In this document: in pieces, positions 8,561-17,942 of the stretch
Layout: every line of letters begins with the position of its first letter
Position numbering within the stretch: the stretch's first letter is position 1
NCBI RefSeq assembly: GCF_011752995.1
Contig: NZ_VWWL01000005.1
Coordinates: 213,484 to 277,483, forward strand
Direction: 5' to 3'
DNA from: Burkholderia sp. Ax-1724
Lineage (GTDB): Bacteria > Pseudomonadota > Gammaproteobacteria > Burkholderiales > Burkholderiaceae
Length of the DNA stretch: 64,000 nt
Made by a program: the position numbers and the translations under genes
The notes under the pieces: model-generated
Database searches by the model: none
What the model saw: the letters and a program-made list of their open reading frames with translations, nothing else
What the model was told of the DNA's origin: nothing

Positions 8561-9724
8561 TTAGAACTTGTGACGCAGACCGACGCGGAACGCCAGCTGG
8601 TTGTCGGCCGTACCCGACGTGCCGAAGTAGCTCGTGCTCGAACCGATCTGAGCTTGCAGATCCTGCGTGCCGTTGTGGCCCGAGGCGATCTGGTAGATGC
8701 CGAGCACGTAGACGTCCGTGCGCTTCGACAGCGCGTAGTCGCCGCTCAGGTCCACCTGGTTCCAGTGACCCACGTTCGCGCCGCTCAGGTGCATGTACGT
8801 GTAGCCCGCGCCTGCCGTGATAGCCGGCGTGATCGCGTACTTCGCGCCTGCTTCGTATGCGGCGAACGTCGTCGACTGGCCCGAGATCGGGGCGAGGCGC
8901 GTGTTCGTGTACAGGGCCCACAGCATGGCCGGTCCGATCGTGTAGCGGCCGCCGACGCCGAACGTGCGCAGATCCTGGATCTGGCCGACGCCGGTCGTCG
9001 CGAAGCTCACGTTAGCCAGCGAGGTCGAGAAAGCCGGCGAAGCCTGACCCGGATAGCGGATGTCCGTGTAAGCAGCGCCAAGGCCGAACGGGCCGTTTGC
9101 GTAGTTCGCGCCGAAGCTGTAAGCACGCGACGAACCTGCGGTCGTGCCCACAGCCGGCGTGCCGGCGAAGCCGCCTGCCGTGTTCGAGAAGCCGTACATC
9201 GCGCCGAAGGTCAGGCCCGAGAAGTTCGCGCTCGAGAACTTCACCGCGTTGTTGATACGGCTCGACGTGAGCTGGTCGACGTCGTTGATGTGGTACGCGT
9301 AGTTACCCGCGACGGTGTTGCCGCCGGTCGAGTAGTTCGAGCCGAGCACGTCGGTCGAGAACGAGTACTGGCGGCCGAACGTCAGCGAGCCGACGTTGTC
9401 TTGCGACAGACCGACGTACGCCTGGCGGCCGAACATCGCGCCGCCCTGGCCGGCCGTGCCGTTCGCGCTGCTGAAGCCGTTCTCCAACACGAACAGTGCC
9501 TTCAGGCCGTTACCGAGGTCTTCGGTACCACGCAGGCCCCAGCGGCTGCCTTGCGCAACGCCGTCGTCGAACTTCGTGAGGCTGTCGTGGCCAGTCGACG
9601 TCTTCGAGTTGTTGACGTAGCTGATACCCGCATCGATCACGCCATACAGCGTGACGCTGCTTTGTGCGTGAGCGGCGCTTGCGAAGAGGGCGAAGGTAGC
9701 GGCGGTCAGGATTTTCTTGTTCAA
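8561..9724 (-). CDS. Gram-negative trimeric porin (Burkholderia OmpC/Omp38 type)
   Basis: 387 residues: signal peptide LNKKILTAATFALFASAAHA, then the mature start QSSVTLYGVIDAGISYVNN typical of Burkholderiales porins, the conserved RWGLRGTEDLGNGLKALFVL and GRQAYVGLSQ segments, alternating beta strands, and the C-terminal FRVGLRHKF ending in Phe, which is the BamA recognition signature. It forms an outer-membrane diffusion channel. The start is taken as TTG at 9724 because GGAG lies six bases upstream and the signal peptide begins there; the upstream ATG at 9775 has no such context. A strong terminator follows. Confidence 0.92.
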   Translation of the reverse strand: MNKKILTAATFALFASAAHAQSSVTLYGVIDAGISYVNNSKTSTGHDSLTKFDDGVAQGSRWGLRGTEDLGNGLKALFVLENGFSSANGTAGQGGAMFGRQAYVGLSQDNVGSLTFGRQYSFSTDVLGSNYSTGGNTVAGNYAYHINDVDQLTSSRINNAVKFSSANFSGLTFGAMYGFSNTAGGFAGTPAVGTTAGSSRAYSFGANYANGPFGLGAAYTDIRYPGQASPAFSTSLANVSFATTGVGQIQDLRTFGVGGRYTIGPAMLWALYTNTRLAPISGQSTTFAAYEAGAKYAITPAITAGAGYTYMHLSGANVGHWNQVDLSGDYALSKRTDVYVLGIYQIASGHNGTQDLQAQIGSSTSYFGTSGTADNQLAFRVGLRHKF

Positions 9725-9892
9725 AACATTCTCCGGTTGAAAATTGGATGATCGCGACGCGCTGCTCTGCGGCAAAGTCGCGCGATTGCCGGCAATTTAA
9801 GGGGGCGCTGAGTAGGCTATGTGACAGTGAAAAATTTTTGCCAATCTGTCGTATCGACGCGACACTTTGCTCGTGTGCGGGCCGATAAAGAG

Positions 9893-9935
9893 AAAAAGGG
9901 GATCGCCTGCCGTGTCGGCAGGCGATCCCCTTTTT
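9893..9935 (-). terminator. Strong bidirectional terminator hairpin
   Basis: A perfect 19-base-pair stem (9893-9911 with 9917-9935) around the loop GTGTC. It has an A-run on the left and a T-run on the right, so it can stop transcription in both directions. It lies 33 bases beyond the stop of the hydrolase gene on the minus strand and separates it from the porin gene. Confidence 0.92.
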
Positions 9936-9967
9936 TATCGGGAGTTGGTGCGACTAAGGCGCTGTTA

Positions 9968-11083
9968 TCAGTTGCTCAGCAGCGAACCGCTTCTGAACGG
10001 CGTGGCACCGGCAATGCGGGCGAATTCGAGCCCGGCCGTCGCGAAGCGCGTGAGATGCCGCGCGTACAGCACGCCGGCCACGCTGTTTTTGATCGTGACG
10101 ACGCGATCCGTCAGCGGATCGACGATGTCGGCGATTTCGTGGCCCGCGTCGACCCAGGTGCCGACTTCGCAGCGGTACACGAGCACGCCGCTGATCGGCG
10201 CGACGAGCGGCTCCGTGCCCGCGAGCGGCGTGGCGGCGAATTCGAGCGGCGGCAGCGGGGCCGGCTCGCCGTCGATCACGCCGCGCGAGGTCAGGTACTC
10301 GACGATCGCCTGCGCGTCGTGTTCCGCGTACTCGTACGACACCTCGCGCTGGCCGCGCAGCTCGATCGTGACCGAGACCGAACCGTTCGGAATCGGGAAG
10401 CGCTCGCCGAAGCGGCCGCGCAGATCGGACCAGCAGAAGCTGTGGATTTCATCGAACGGATTGCCGACCGAGTTCAGCGCGAGCAGCGACGCCTTCGCGT
10501 CGAGATAGCGCGCAAGCGGTTCGACTTCGGGCCACAGATCGGGGTTCGTGTAGAGGTGCATCGCGGCCTCCCAGTCGCAGTGCAGATCGAGCACGACGTC
10601 GGCGTCGTACGAGAGCTTTTGCAGCGCGAGGCGCTGCGAGGCGAGTTCGGTGGCCGGCTGCTGCGCGTCGAGCGCCTCGCGCATCGCGGCGCGGATCGCC
10701 GTGCGGTTCGCGTCGATGTCGCCGGTCAGGCGGCCTTCGATGTCCGGCAGCACGAGCGCCGCGAGATCGTGGAAATTGCGGTTGAAGTTCTGCGCGGTGC
10801 CGGTTTCGAAGCGGCCCATCAGATGGCCGAGCAGGTGCTGGTTCAGGCCGATCGGGTTCGGCACCGGCACGATCACGACTTCGCCGCGCAGCTTGCCCGC
10901 GGTTTCGAGCGCGGCCAGCTTTCGGCGCAGCGCCCACGACACCAGCATGCCGGGCAGTTCGTCGGCATGCAGCGACGACTGGATGTAGATCTTCTGTCCG
11001 CCGGCCGGGCCGTAGTGAAAACTCGTGAGGCTGCGGGCGGTGCCGAGCGACGGGGCAATCAGCGGATGGGTTTGCGTTTGCAT
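9968..11083 (-). CDS. Succinylglutamate desuccinylase/aspartoacylase family hydrolase
   Basis: 371 residues of the M14-like AstE/AspA family. Zinc-site motifs are SLHADELPG (H39 and E42) near the N terminus and DVVLDLHCDWEAAMHLY (second His) near residue 165. The C-terminal third is a beta-barrel-like domain (PLVAPISGVLVYRCEVGTWV) resembling a biotinyl/HlyD fold, often present in this subgroup. These enzymes hydrolyse N-acylated amino acids or related amides; the exact substrate is unknown. It lies between a terminator and a basic amino-acid-binding protein gene on the same strand, which hints at an amino-acid derivative as substrate. Confidence 0.82.
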   Translation of the reverse strand: MQTQTHPLIAPSLGTARSLTSFHYGPAGGQKIYIQSSLHADELPGMLVSWALRRKLAALETAGKLRGEVVIVPVPNPIGLNQHLLGHLMGRFETGTAQNFNRNFHDLAALVLPDIEGRLTGDIDANRTAIRAAMREALDAQQPATELASQRLALQKLSYDADVVLDLHCDWEAAMHLYTNPDLWPEVEPLARYLDAKASLLALNSVGNPFDEIHSFCWSDLRGRFGERFPIPNGSVSVTIELRGQREVSYEYAEHDAQAIVEYLTSRGVIDGEPAPLPPLEFAATPLAGTEPLVAPISGVLVYRCEVGTWVDAGHEIADIVDPLTDRVVTIKNSVAGVLYARHLTRFATAGLEFARIAGATPFRSGSLLSN

Positions 11084-11370
11084 GATTTTCGAAAGCCGCG
11101 GCTCACAGGTGCAGGCCGCGTGATGGGGTTGGTTGCAATGGAGAAAGCATGCTGCCGGGGGACGGCCCGCGGGCGCGGACCACGGGCGGCGGTACTGCGG
11201 GCGGCGCCACGTTTGTGCACGATCTTAGCCGATATGCCACACGATGTGGCTCGAAGAGCGCAGATGAGCGGGCGGGGCGGTGGCATGAGCGCGGTGCAAC
11301 CATGGCCCAGGCGGGATAAAGGCGGCACCCAGGCAGAACCCAGGCGGAATACAGGCGCGGCACAAAACAG

Positions 11371-11397
11371 AACGGGCTCCGCATCGCGGAGCCCGTT
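11371..11397 (-). terminator. Terminator hairpin after the amino-acid-binding protein gene
   Basis: AACGGGCTCCGC (11371-11382) pairs with GCGGAGCCCGTT (11386-11397) around a 3-base loop. On the minus strand it is followed by CTGTTTTGTG. The rest of the 358-base gap 11084-11441 shows no gene. Confidence 0.75.
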
Positions 11398-11441
11398 CGA
11401 GAGCCAGCCGGCCGGCGCGCCGCGAGGCGCGCGTCGTGGCG

Positions 11442-12224
11442 TTAGCTGCCGTACACGTCGAAGTCGAAGTACTTCTGCTCGATCTTCTTGTAGGTGCCGT
11501 CCTTGATCATGTCGGCGATCGCCTTGTCGACCTTCGTCTTCAGATCGGTGTCTTCCTTGCGCATGCCGATGCCGGCGCCGGTGCCGAGAATCTTCGGATC
11601 GTCGAGGTTCTGGCCGACGAACACGAAGCCCGCGCCGCGCGGCGTCTTCAGGAAGCCCTGCTCAGCCTGCACCGCGTCCTGCAGCGCCGCGTCGAGACGG
11701 CCCGAGATCAGGTCGGCATACACCTGGTCCTGGTTCTGATACGGCACGACCTTGGTGCCCTTCGGCTCCCAGTAGGTCTTCGCGTAGGTTTCCTGGATCG
11801 TGCCCTGTTCGACGCCGACCGACTTGCCCTTCAGCGAATCGGCGGTCGGCAGCAGGCTCGAACCCTTCTTCGCGACGAGGCGCGTCGGCGTGTTGAACAG
11901 CTTGGCCGAGAACGCGACCTGCTCGGCGCGCTGCGGCGTCATCGACATCGACGACAGCACGCCGTCGAACTTCTTCGCCTTCAGTGCCGGGATCATGCCG
12001 TCGAAGTCGTTTTCGACCCACACGCACTTCGCGCCGACGCGCTTGCAGATTTCGTTGCCGAGGTCGATATCGAAGCCAACGAGCTTGCCGTCCGCGCCCT
12101 TGGACTCGAACGGGGGATAGCTGGCGTCAACGCCAAAACGGATCGTCGACCAATCTTTAGCGTGTGCGCCAATCGAGACGGTGGCAAGCAAAGCAACCGT
12201 CAAAGCCGCTAGCAGTTTTTTCAC
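11442..12224 (-). CDS. Lysine/arginine/ornithine-type periplasmic ABC substrate-binding protein
   Basis: 260 residues, the usual ArgT/HisJ length. Signal peptide VKKLLAALTVALLATVSIGAHA, then WSTIRFGVDASYPPFESKGADG, the family ligand-loop SMSMTPQRAEQVAFSAKLF, and the C-terminal DTDLKTKVDKAIADMIKDG. It binds a basic amino acid in the periplasm for an ABC importer. The GTG at 12224 is chosen because GGAG precedes it and the signal peptide starts there. No permease or ATPase gene is adjacent, so the transporter must be encoded elsewhere. Confidence 0.9.
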   Translation of the reverse strand: MKKLLAALTVALLATVSIGAHAKDWSTIRFGVDASYPPFESKGADGKLVGFDIDLGNEICKRVGAKCVWVENDFDGMIPALKAKKFDGVLSSMSMTPQRAEQVAFSAKLFNTPTRLVAKKGSSLLPTADSLKGKSVGVEQGTIQETYAKTYWEPKGTKVVPYQNQDQVYADLISGRLDAALQDAVQAEQGFLKTPRGAGFVFVGQNLDDPKILGTGAGIGMRKEDTDLKTKVDKAIADMIKDGTYKKIEQKYFDFDVYGS

Positions 12225-12827
12225 TGTTTTTACTCCTCGGTGTAGTTCAATTACGACCGCCTGCGGTTGTGCCGCCGCGGTCTGCCCGGCACGACTTGCG
12301 GCCGGGCCTGGTCCAGGTTGCAAGCCGGGCTGGCCTGCAACGCGCGCCAAGCTTATCAGTTCAAAAAGATTGGGAAGCTAGTAAAACACCGGATGGCGCA
12401 CGCGGCGGGGCCCGCGGACGAATCCGGCTGCCGGGGCGAGTCCAGATTGTGGGACAAAACGGCCGCGAGCGCCGCGACTTCCGCATGCGATTTGCGCATG
12501 CGATTTCAATGCCGCCGGCCATGCCATCGCCGCTCCCGAACGGGAGCCGGCGCGCTCAAGATTTCACGCAATTTGCCGATAACGCATTGTGCATAGCTGG
12601 AATCCGTTGCCGTCATCAGACTGTTTTTCGATGCAGCTTGAGCCAGAGACAAAAAACGCTGCTTTGGCGCTATCATCGATGCTCCTTGCGTTCGTCGCGG
12701 CCTTTCTCGAAGGGCTTGCCGGCGCAACGGGCGGGCCAGTCCGTTGCAAGTCGTCGTGCGCCACGCCGGCTTTCAATACCGCATGTTTGAGCTCGCTCAA
12801 AGGGCCTTCTGCTAAACGGTGTTATTC
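12225..12827. other. Divergent intergenic region of about 600 bases
   Basis: It lies between the minus-strand amino-acid-binding protein gene and the plus-strand polyamine-binding-type gene, so it should hold two promoters. A short dyad, GTTGCA (12317-12322) and TGCAAC (12336-12341), surrounds a GC-rich centre. No coding frame with a convincing domain or start context was found on either strand, and no clear -35/-10 pair could be assigned. Confidence 0.4.
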
Positions 12828-14042
12828 ATGCACACGATGTCGACGGCGGATGAAACAGGCAGTGGCATTCGGCTTTTTCAGCGGCAAGTCGCGGGCGTTG
12901 GCGCGCCGGTCCGCGCGTTCTCGATGCGTGGCGACCTTTTTCGCGGTTTTTTCCGCACGATTATTCCCTCTGCATTAGTCGCGGTATCGCCGGTTTTCCG
13001 GTCCCCCGTTTCGGCGTTGCTGATCGCCGCCCTGTGCTGCATCGGTTTGAGCGCGGCCACCTCCGCCCGCGCCGCCGACAAGGTCCTGCACGTGCTTGCG
13101 TGGCCCGGCTACGCGGACCCCGACGTCGTCAAGGCATTCGAGGCGCGCTATAACGCGAAGGTCGAAGTCACGCTGGTCGATTCCGACGAGGCGCTGTGGT
13201 CGCAGATGCACGGCAAGGATGCCGGGCAATTCGACGTGCTCGCGGCCAACACCGCCGAAATCCACCGCTATACGCAGGCGAATCTGCTCGCGCCGCTCGA
13301 CCTCGCGAGTCTGCCGAACACGCGCAGGCAGTTGCCGCGCTTCCGGGCGCTCGGTTCGATCGAGGGGCTCACGTCGGCGGGCAAGGTGTACGCGATTCCG
13401 TTCACCTATTCGTCGATGGGACTCATCTACGACCGCAAGCAGGTTCCGGTCGCGCCACATTCGATGCTCGAACTATGGAACCCGCGTTATCGAGGCAAGG
13501 TGCTCGACTTCAACAGCGCGCAGCACAACTTCTCGTTCACCGCGCTCGCGCTCGGCTATCCCGATCCGTTCCAGCTCGATCGCAAGCAGATGCGCACGGT
13601 CGCGCGCAAGCTCGTCGAACTGCGCCGCAATCTGCTCACGTATTACACGCTGCCCGAAGAGGCGACCGCGTACTTCATCGAGCACAAGGCCGCGCTGATG
13701 TTCGGCAACTACGGCACGCAGCAGGTCGAGCTGCTGCGCCGCGCGGGCGCCGACGTCGGCTATGTGATTCCCGACGAAGGCGCGCTCGCGTGGCTCGATT
13801 GCTGGTCGATGACGCGTTTCGCGAGCGACCGCCCGCTCGCGCTCGCGTGGATCAACTACATGCTCGAGCCCGACGTGAGCGCGTTGCTCACGCGGCGCCA
13901 GGGACTCGCGAACACGCTGAGCGAACCCGCGGAAACGAGTCCGAACGCGCATATCGTCTGGATCGGCCCGGTCGAGAATATCCAGCAGCGCGAGGCACTG
14001 TGGACGCGAATCGAATCGGGCGATCGCTCGGAGCGCTTCTGA
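12828..14042 (+). CDS. PotD/NspS-like periplasmic polyamine-binding-type protein
   Basis: About 404 residues with a long N-terminal leader and a hydrophobic export segment (SALLIAALCCIGLSAATSARA) ending about 80 residues in. The mature part follows PotD order: VLHVLAWPGYADPDVV, FDVLAANTAEIHRY, YAIPFTYSSMGLIYDRK, LMFGNYGTQQVELLRRA, IPDEGALAWLDCWSM. The WLDCW segment aligns with the W-x-D pair that grips the polyamine in PotD. No permease or ATPase gene follows. Instead the stop codon overlaps the start of a diguanylate cyclase by one base (TGATG), as expected for a binding protein acting as a signalling ectodomain. The start is uncertain; GTG 12819 and ATG 12924 are alternatives. Confidence 0.8.
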   Translation: MHTMSTADETGSGIRLFQRQVAGVGAPVRAFSMRGDLFRGFFRTIIPSALVAVSPVFRSPVSALLIAALCCIGLSAATSARAADKVLHVLAWPGYADPDVVKAFEARYNAKVEVTLVDSDEALWSQMHGKDAGQFDVLAANTAEIHRYTQANLLAPLDLASLPNTRRQLPRFRALGSIEGLTSAGKVYAIPFTYSSMGLIYDRKQVPVAPHSMLELWNPRYRGKVLDFNSAQHNFSFTALALGYPDPFQLDRKQMRTVARKLVELRRNLLTYYTLPEEATAYFIEHKAALMFGNYGTQQVELLRRAGADVGYVIPDEGALAWLDCWSMTRFASDRPLALAWINYMLEPDVSALLTRRQGLANTLSEPAETSPNAHIVWIGPVENIQQREALWTRIESGDRSERF

Positions 14043-15856
14043 TGCTACGGCGCGGCCTGACCTTCAAGCTGTCCGTGCTGCTCGCGTGCATCGGCGTGCT
14101 GGCGTCGGGCGCGACCGGTTACTACGCGTATCACGCGAACCGCACGATGCTCGTCAACGAAGCGGAGCGCAGCCTGCTGACCTCGACGGAACTGCTCGGC
14201 CAGCGCATCGCGTTCTCGATCGACGACACCGCGTCCGACGCGCTCGTGCTCGCGACCATGCCTTCGTCGGCGAACGTCGCCGAAACCGACGACGGCGTGG
14301 GCGCGAACGCGCCGCGCGAGCGGCTCGCGCAGGTGTATTCGAGCTTCATGCTGCATCACCCGGAGTATCTGCAGGTGCGGCTGATTGCGCGCCGGCATCA
14401 TGGGCTCGAACTGATCCGCTTCGATCGCGACAGCGACGGTCTCGTGCGCGTCGACGGCGAGGACCTGCAGGAGAAAGGTCAGTTTCCCTATGTGTTCGAG
14501 ACGCTCGCGTTTGCGCCGGGACGCATCTATACGTCGCCGATCGTCGTCAATCACGAATACGGCACGCACGCGGCGCAGGGCAAGCCGACGTTGCGGATCG
14601 GCACGCCGGTCGCGGACGCGAATGGAACCGTGGTGGGCGTCGTCGTGATCGACATCGATCTCGCCATCATGCTCAGGCGTTTGCAAAGCGATCTGCCGAG
14701 CGACTATCAGGTCTATCTCGCGAACGAATGGGGCGACTTCCTGGTGCATCCGGACCCGTCGAAAACCTTTGGCTTCGATCGTGGCCGGCGCGTGCTGATG
14801 CAGGACAGCTTCCCCGTGACGAAGCCGCTGTTCGCGCAGACGCAGGGCGAAGTGCTCGCGAACGGTCTCATGCGGCCGCGCCAGGCGGCGGGCCAGGTGC
14901 TCGCGTTCGTGCGCCGACGGTTCGGCGACTCGGAAGGCAACCGCTTCATCGTGCTCGGTCTCGCCAAGCCGCTGGAAGACGTGCTGGCCGGCGCGAATCA
15001 GCTCGGCACGCGGATCATCCGCATGGTGCTGGTGTTCAGCGCATTGTCCGTACTACTGGCTATTCTGTCCGCGCGCGCGGTGACCAAGCCTTTGCATCTG
15101 CTCGCGCAGGCGGCGACGCACCTGTTCGCCGAGCACGCGATGAATCCGCTGCCGCTCAAGCGCACCGACGAAATCGGCGTGCTTGCGCGCTGCTTCGACC
15201 ATTTGCGCCGCGAAATCCGCGCGCAGATGGATGCGTTGCACAGCAAGCAGAGCGAGCTTGCGCATCTCGCGACGCACGACGTGCTGACCGGTTTGCCGAA
15301 CCGCATGCTGTTCATGCAGAAGCTCGAAAGCGCGCTTGAGGCCGCGAAGCAGCAAGGCGCGGGGCTGGCCGTGCTGTTCGTCGATCTCGACCGCTTCAAG
15401 CCGATCAACGACCAGTTCGGCCACTCGGTCGGCGACAAGGTGCTGGCTGCGGTGGCGGGGCGACTCAAGGGCGTGCTGTGTGCCGACGATGTCGTCGCGC
15501 GTCTGGGCGGCGACGAATTCATCGTGCTGATCGAGGGGCAGCGCGCGGCGGACGTCACGACCGAGATCGCCGCGCGCATCATGGACGCGCTGAACGAAAC
15601 GCTCGTGATCGACGGCCACGGCATGACGGTCGGCGCGAGTATCGGCATCAGCGAATTTCCGCACGACAGCGGCAATGCCGAGGAACTGCTGCTGAATGCC
15701 GACGCGGCGATGTACGCGGCGAAATCGGGTGGACGTTGCGCGTACCTGCGTTACCGGGACCTGCTCGACGAGCAGGCCGGGACGGCCGCGAAGAACGGAC
15801 CCGCGCCGGCGCGGGCGGACGAGAATGCCGCGGAGGATCCGGCGGAAGCACAGTAA
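14042..15856 (+). CDS. Membrane diguanylate cyclase with periplasmic sensor, HAMP and GGDEF domains
   Basis: 604 residues. TM1 near residues 8-28 (FKLSVLLACIGVLASGATGYY), a large periplasmic dCACHE-like sensor (about 30-320), TM2 near 325-345 (MVLVFSALSVLLAILSA), a HAMP linker (AVTKPLHLLAQAATHL), and a GGDEF domain whose active site reads RLGGDEFIVLIEG near residue 490. The residues five positions upstream (CADD) do not form an RxxD inhibitory site, so product inhibition there is unlikely. It should make cyclic di-GMP at the inner membrane. One-base overlap with the polyamine-binding-type gene suggests that protein is its ligand-sensing partner. Confidence 0.88.
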   Translation: MLRRGLTFKLSVLLACIGVLASGATGYYAYHANRTMLVNEAERSLLTSTELLGQRIAFSIDDTASDALVLATMPSSANVAETDDGVGANAPRERLAQVYSSFMLHHPEYLQVRLIARRHHGLELIRFDRDSDGLVRVDGEDLQEKGQFPYVFETLAFAPGRIYTSPIVVNHEYGTHAAQGKPTLRIGTPVADANGTVVGVVVIDIDLAIMLRRLQSDLPSDYQVYLANEWGDFLVHPDPSKTFGFDRGRRVLMQDSFPVTKPLFAQTQGEVLANGLMRPRQAAGQVLAFVRRRFGDSEGNRFIVLGLAKPLEDVLAGANQLGTRIIRMVLVFSALSVLLAILSARAVTKPLHLLAQAATHLFAEHAMNPLPLKRTDEIGVLARCFDHLRREIRAQMDALHSKQSELAHLATHDVLTGLPNRMLFMQKLESALEAAKQQGAGLAVLFVDLDRFKPINDQFGHSVGDKVLAAVAGRLKGVLCADDVVARLGGDEFIVLIEGQRAADVTTEIAARIMDALNETLVIDGHGMTVGASIGISEFPHDSGNAEELLLNADAAMYAAKSGGRCAYLRYRDLLDEQAGTAAKNGPAPARADENAAEDPAEAQ

Positions 15857-15937
15857 AAAGCGCAGTAGAAGGTGCGATCGGGCGCGCGGCGGAGCAGGTG
15901 GTTCGAGGCGCCTTCGATCCCGATCGTGCGGATTGCC

Positions 15938-17071
15938 TCACACGATCCGCACGCCGCCCCGGTAAGTCGCGCGCGGCACCGGCAACTTGTTGAGCATCGT
16001 CACGCGCACGAAGTCCGCGCGCAGGCCGGGCTCGATCGCGCCGCGGTCGGTGAGGCAGGCGGCGCGCGCCGGCTCGGCGGAGACCGTCTGCATGGCGCGC
16101 GGCAGTGTCCAGTCCGCCTTGTCGACGAGTTCGAACACGGCGCTCAGCAGGCTCGACGGCACGTAATCGGACGAGAGAATGTCGAGCAGGTCCGCGCGTG
16201 CAAGCTCGAGCGCCGACACGTTGCCCGAATGCGAGCCGCCGCGCACGATGTTCGGCGCGCCCATGATCGTCGCGATGCCATGCTCGCGCGCGGCTTGCGC
16301 GGCAATGCGCGTGGTCGGGAATTCGGCGAGCACGATGCCCTCGGCCTTGGCCTGTTCGACGTGCTCGATCAGCGTGTCGTCGTGGCTCGCGACCGGAATG
16401 CCGAGCGTTTTGCAACGCGTGACGAGTTCGTGGCGATGCGTATCCGCATAACGCTCCTGTTCGACTTCCAGTTCGGCGAGCGCGGTCGCGACGCGCTCGT
16501 CGCTCATCTTGCCGTTGCGCTCCTGGTAGCGGCGCCATTGCTCGCGGTCGTGCCATTGCCGCTGGCCCGGCGTGTGATCCATCACCGAGGCGAGCCGCAG
16601 CAGCGGATGGGCGCACAACGAATCGAAAATGTCGATGACGTCGGCGGTCGCGATCTCGCAGCGCAAATGCAGAAAGTGCTCGGCGCGCAGCAGCCGGTGC
16701 GCGGCGAGCCGCAGCAGCGAGTCGGCGCATTTCGTCTGCAGATCGCGGCCGCGCACGCCGACGTTAAAGCGCGAGCCGATCGCGAGCGCGTCGAACACGG
16801 TCGTGATGCCGGCGGCCGCGACCTGCGCGTCGTGAATCACGAAGGCGGCGTCGGTATTCCACTCGACACCCGGCCGCGGCACGAGATGCTTCTCCAGATT
16901 GTCGGTATGCAGCTCGATCAGACCGGGCAGCAGATAGTCGCCGTCCCAGTCCTCGGCCTCGCGCGCCGAACTCGAGCCGCGCTCGACGTCGCGAATCATG
17001 CCGTCTTCGACGCGCACCACGCCGGTGAATACTTCGTCTCGCGTCACGACGCGAGCGTTCCTGATCAACAT
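15938..17071 (-). CDS. phnM: C-P lyase pathway: ribose 1-methylphosphonate 5-triphosphate diphosphatase PhnM
   Basis: 377 residues, the amidohydrolase-fold PhnM. Family motifs include DYLLPGLIELHTDNLEKHL near the N terminus (metal-binding His), GITTVFDALAIGS, SVMDHTPGQRQW and SHDDTLIEHVEQAK. It removes pyrophosphate from 5-triphosphoribosyl-alkylphosphonate to give the substrate of the PhnJ radical reaction. It is last in the minus-strand run, 64 bases after phnL, the only substantial gap in that operon. Confidence 0.95.
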   Translation of the reverse strand: MLIRNARVVTRDEVFTGVVRVEDGMIRDVERGSSSAREAEDWDGDYLLPGLIELHTDNLEKHLVPRPGVEWNTDAAFVIHDAQVAAAGITTVFDALAIGSRFNVGVRGRDLQTKCADSLLRLAAHRLLRAEHFLHLRCEIATADVIDIFDSLCAHPLLRLASVMDHTPGQRQWHDREQWRRYQERNGKMSDERVATALAELEVEQERYADTHRHELVTRCKTLGIPVASHDDTLIEHVEQAKAEGIVLAEFPTTRIAAQAAREHGIATIMGAPNIVRGGSHSGNVSALELARADLLDILSSDYVPSSLLSAVFELVDKADWTLPRAMQTVSAEPARAACLTDRGAIEPGLRADFVRVTMLNKLPVPRATYRGGVRIV

Positions 17072-17135
17072 CGACTTGCTCCGTAGTCAGTCGGGCCTGA
17101 AGGGGTAGTGCCTGGCAGTCTGCCACTGCTTCCTG

Positions 17136-17942
17136 TCATGCGATCTCAAGTACGGCGTGGCGCCGCGGCGGCTGTAGTTCCACGCGGCGCGTCGCGACCT
17201 TGCTGCGCGTCTCTTCGTCATGAAAGATACCGACGATCGCCGCGCCGCGCTCGCGCGCCTCGACGATCAGATCGGCCACCACGTCGCGGTTTTCCGCATC
17301 GAGCGAGGCGGTCGGCTCGTCGAGCAGCAACAGCGGATGCTCCGCGATCAGGCCGCGCGCAATGTTCACGCGCTGCTGTTCGCCGCCCGAAAAGGTGGCG
17401 GGCGCCAGCGTCCAGAGCCGCTCGGGCACGTTCAGCCGCGCGAGCAGGCGGGCGGCGCGCGCGCGGGCTTCGTCTTCGGCGACGCCGCGCGACACCAGCG
17501 GCTCGGCGACGAGCGCGAGCGTCGGCACGCGCGGAATCACGCGCAGGAACTGGCTCACGTAGCCGACCACGCCGCGGCGCAGACGCAGCACGTCGCGCGG
17601 TTCGGCGCCGACGATCGACACGGGCCGGCCCTGATCGGTCATGTCGCGAATCTCGATCGAGCCGGTGCTCGCAAGATAGTTGCCGTACAGACAACGCAGC
17701 AGCGTGCTCTTGCCCGCGCCCGAGGGCCCGACCAGCACCACGCATTCGCCGCGTTCGACGTCGAGCGACACGTCCGCGAGCGCTTCGATCTGCACGCCGC
17801 CCTGGCCGTGCAGCGTAAAGGTCTTGCCGATGCCGGTCGCGCGCAGCATCAGCGCGGGGCGGGCGGCGAAAGCCGGGGCGCTGCTGCGCGCTGCGCTGCC
17901 TGCTTGCAGGTCTGCTTCAATGGATTGCATCGTGAGCCTCAA
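17136..17942 (-). CDS. phnL: C-P lyase complex ABC-type protein PhnL
   Basis: 268 residues. An ABC ATPase with Walker A (VGPSGAGKSTLL), Q-loop region, signature (FSGGEQQRVNIARGL) and Walker B (LLLLDEPTASLDAENR). PhnL and PhnK bind the PhnGHIJ core and are not transport ATPases. The N-terminal extension of about 28 residues is Ala-rich and probably unstructured. It overlaps phnK by four bases. Confidence 0.93.
   Translation of the reverse strand: MRLTMQSIEADLQAGSAARSSAPAFAARPALMLRATGIGKTFTLHGQGGVQIEALADVSLDVERGECVVLVGPSGAGKSTLLRCLYGNYLASTGSIEIRDMTDQGRPVSIVGAEPRDVLRLRRGVVGYVSQFLRVIPRVPTLALVAEPLVSRGVAEDEARARAARLLARLNVPERLWTLAPATFSGGEQQRVNIARGLIAEHPLLLLDEPTASLDAENRDVVADLIVEARERGAAIVGIFHDEETRSKVATRRVELQPPRRHAVLEIA

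Noticed and set aside
15918..15950. A GTGCGGAT/ATCCGCAC hairpin between the cyclase gene and phnM as terminator
   Set aside because: The stem runs into the phnM stop codon region and has no T-run on either strand, so it was not called.
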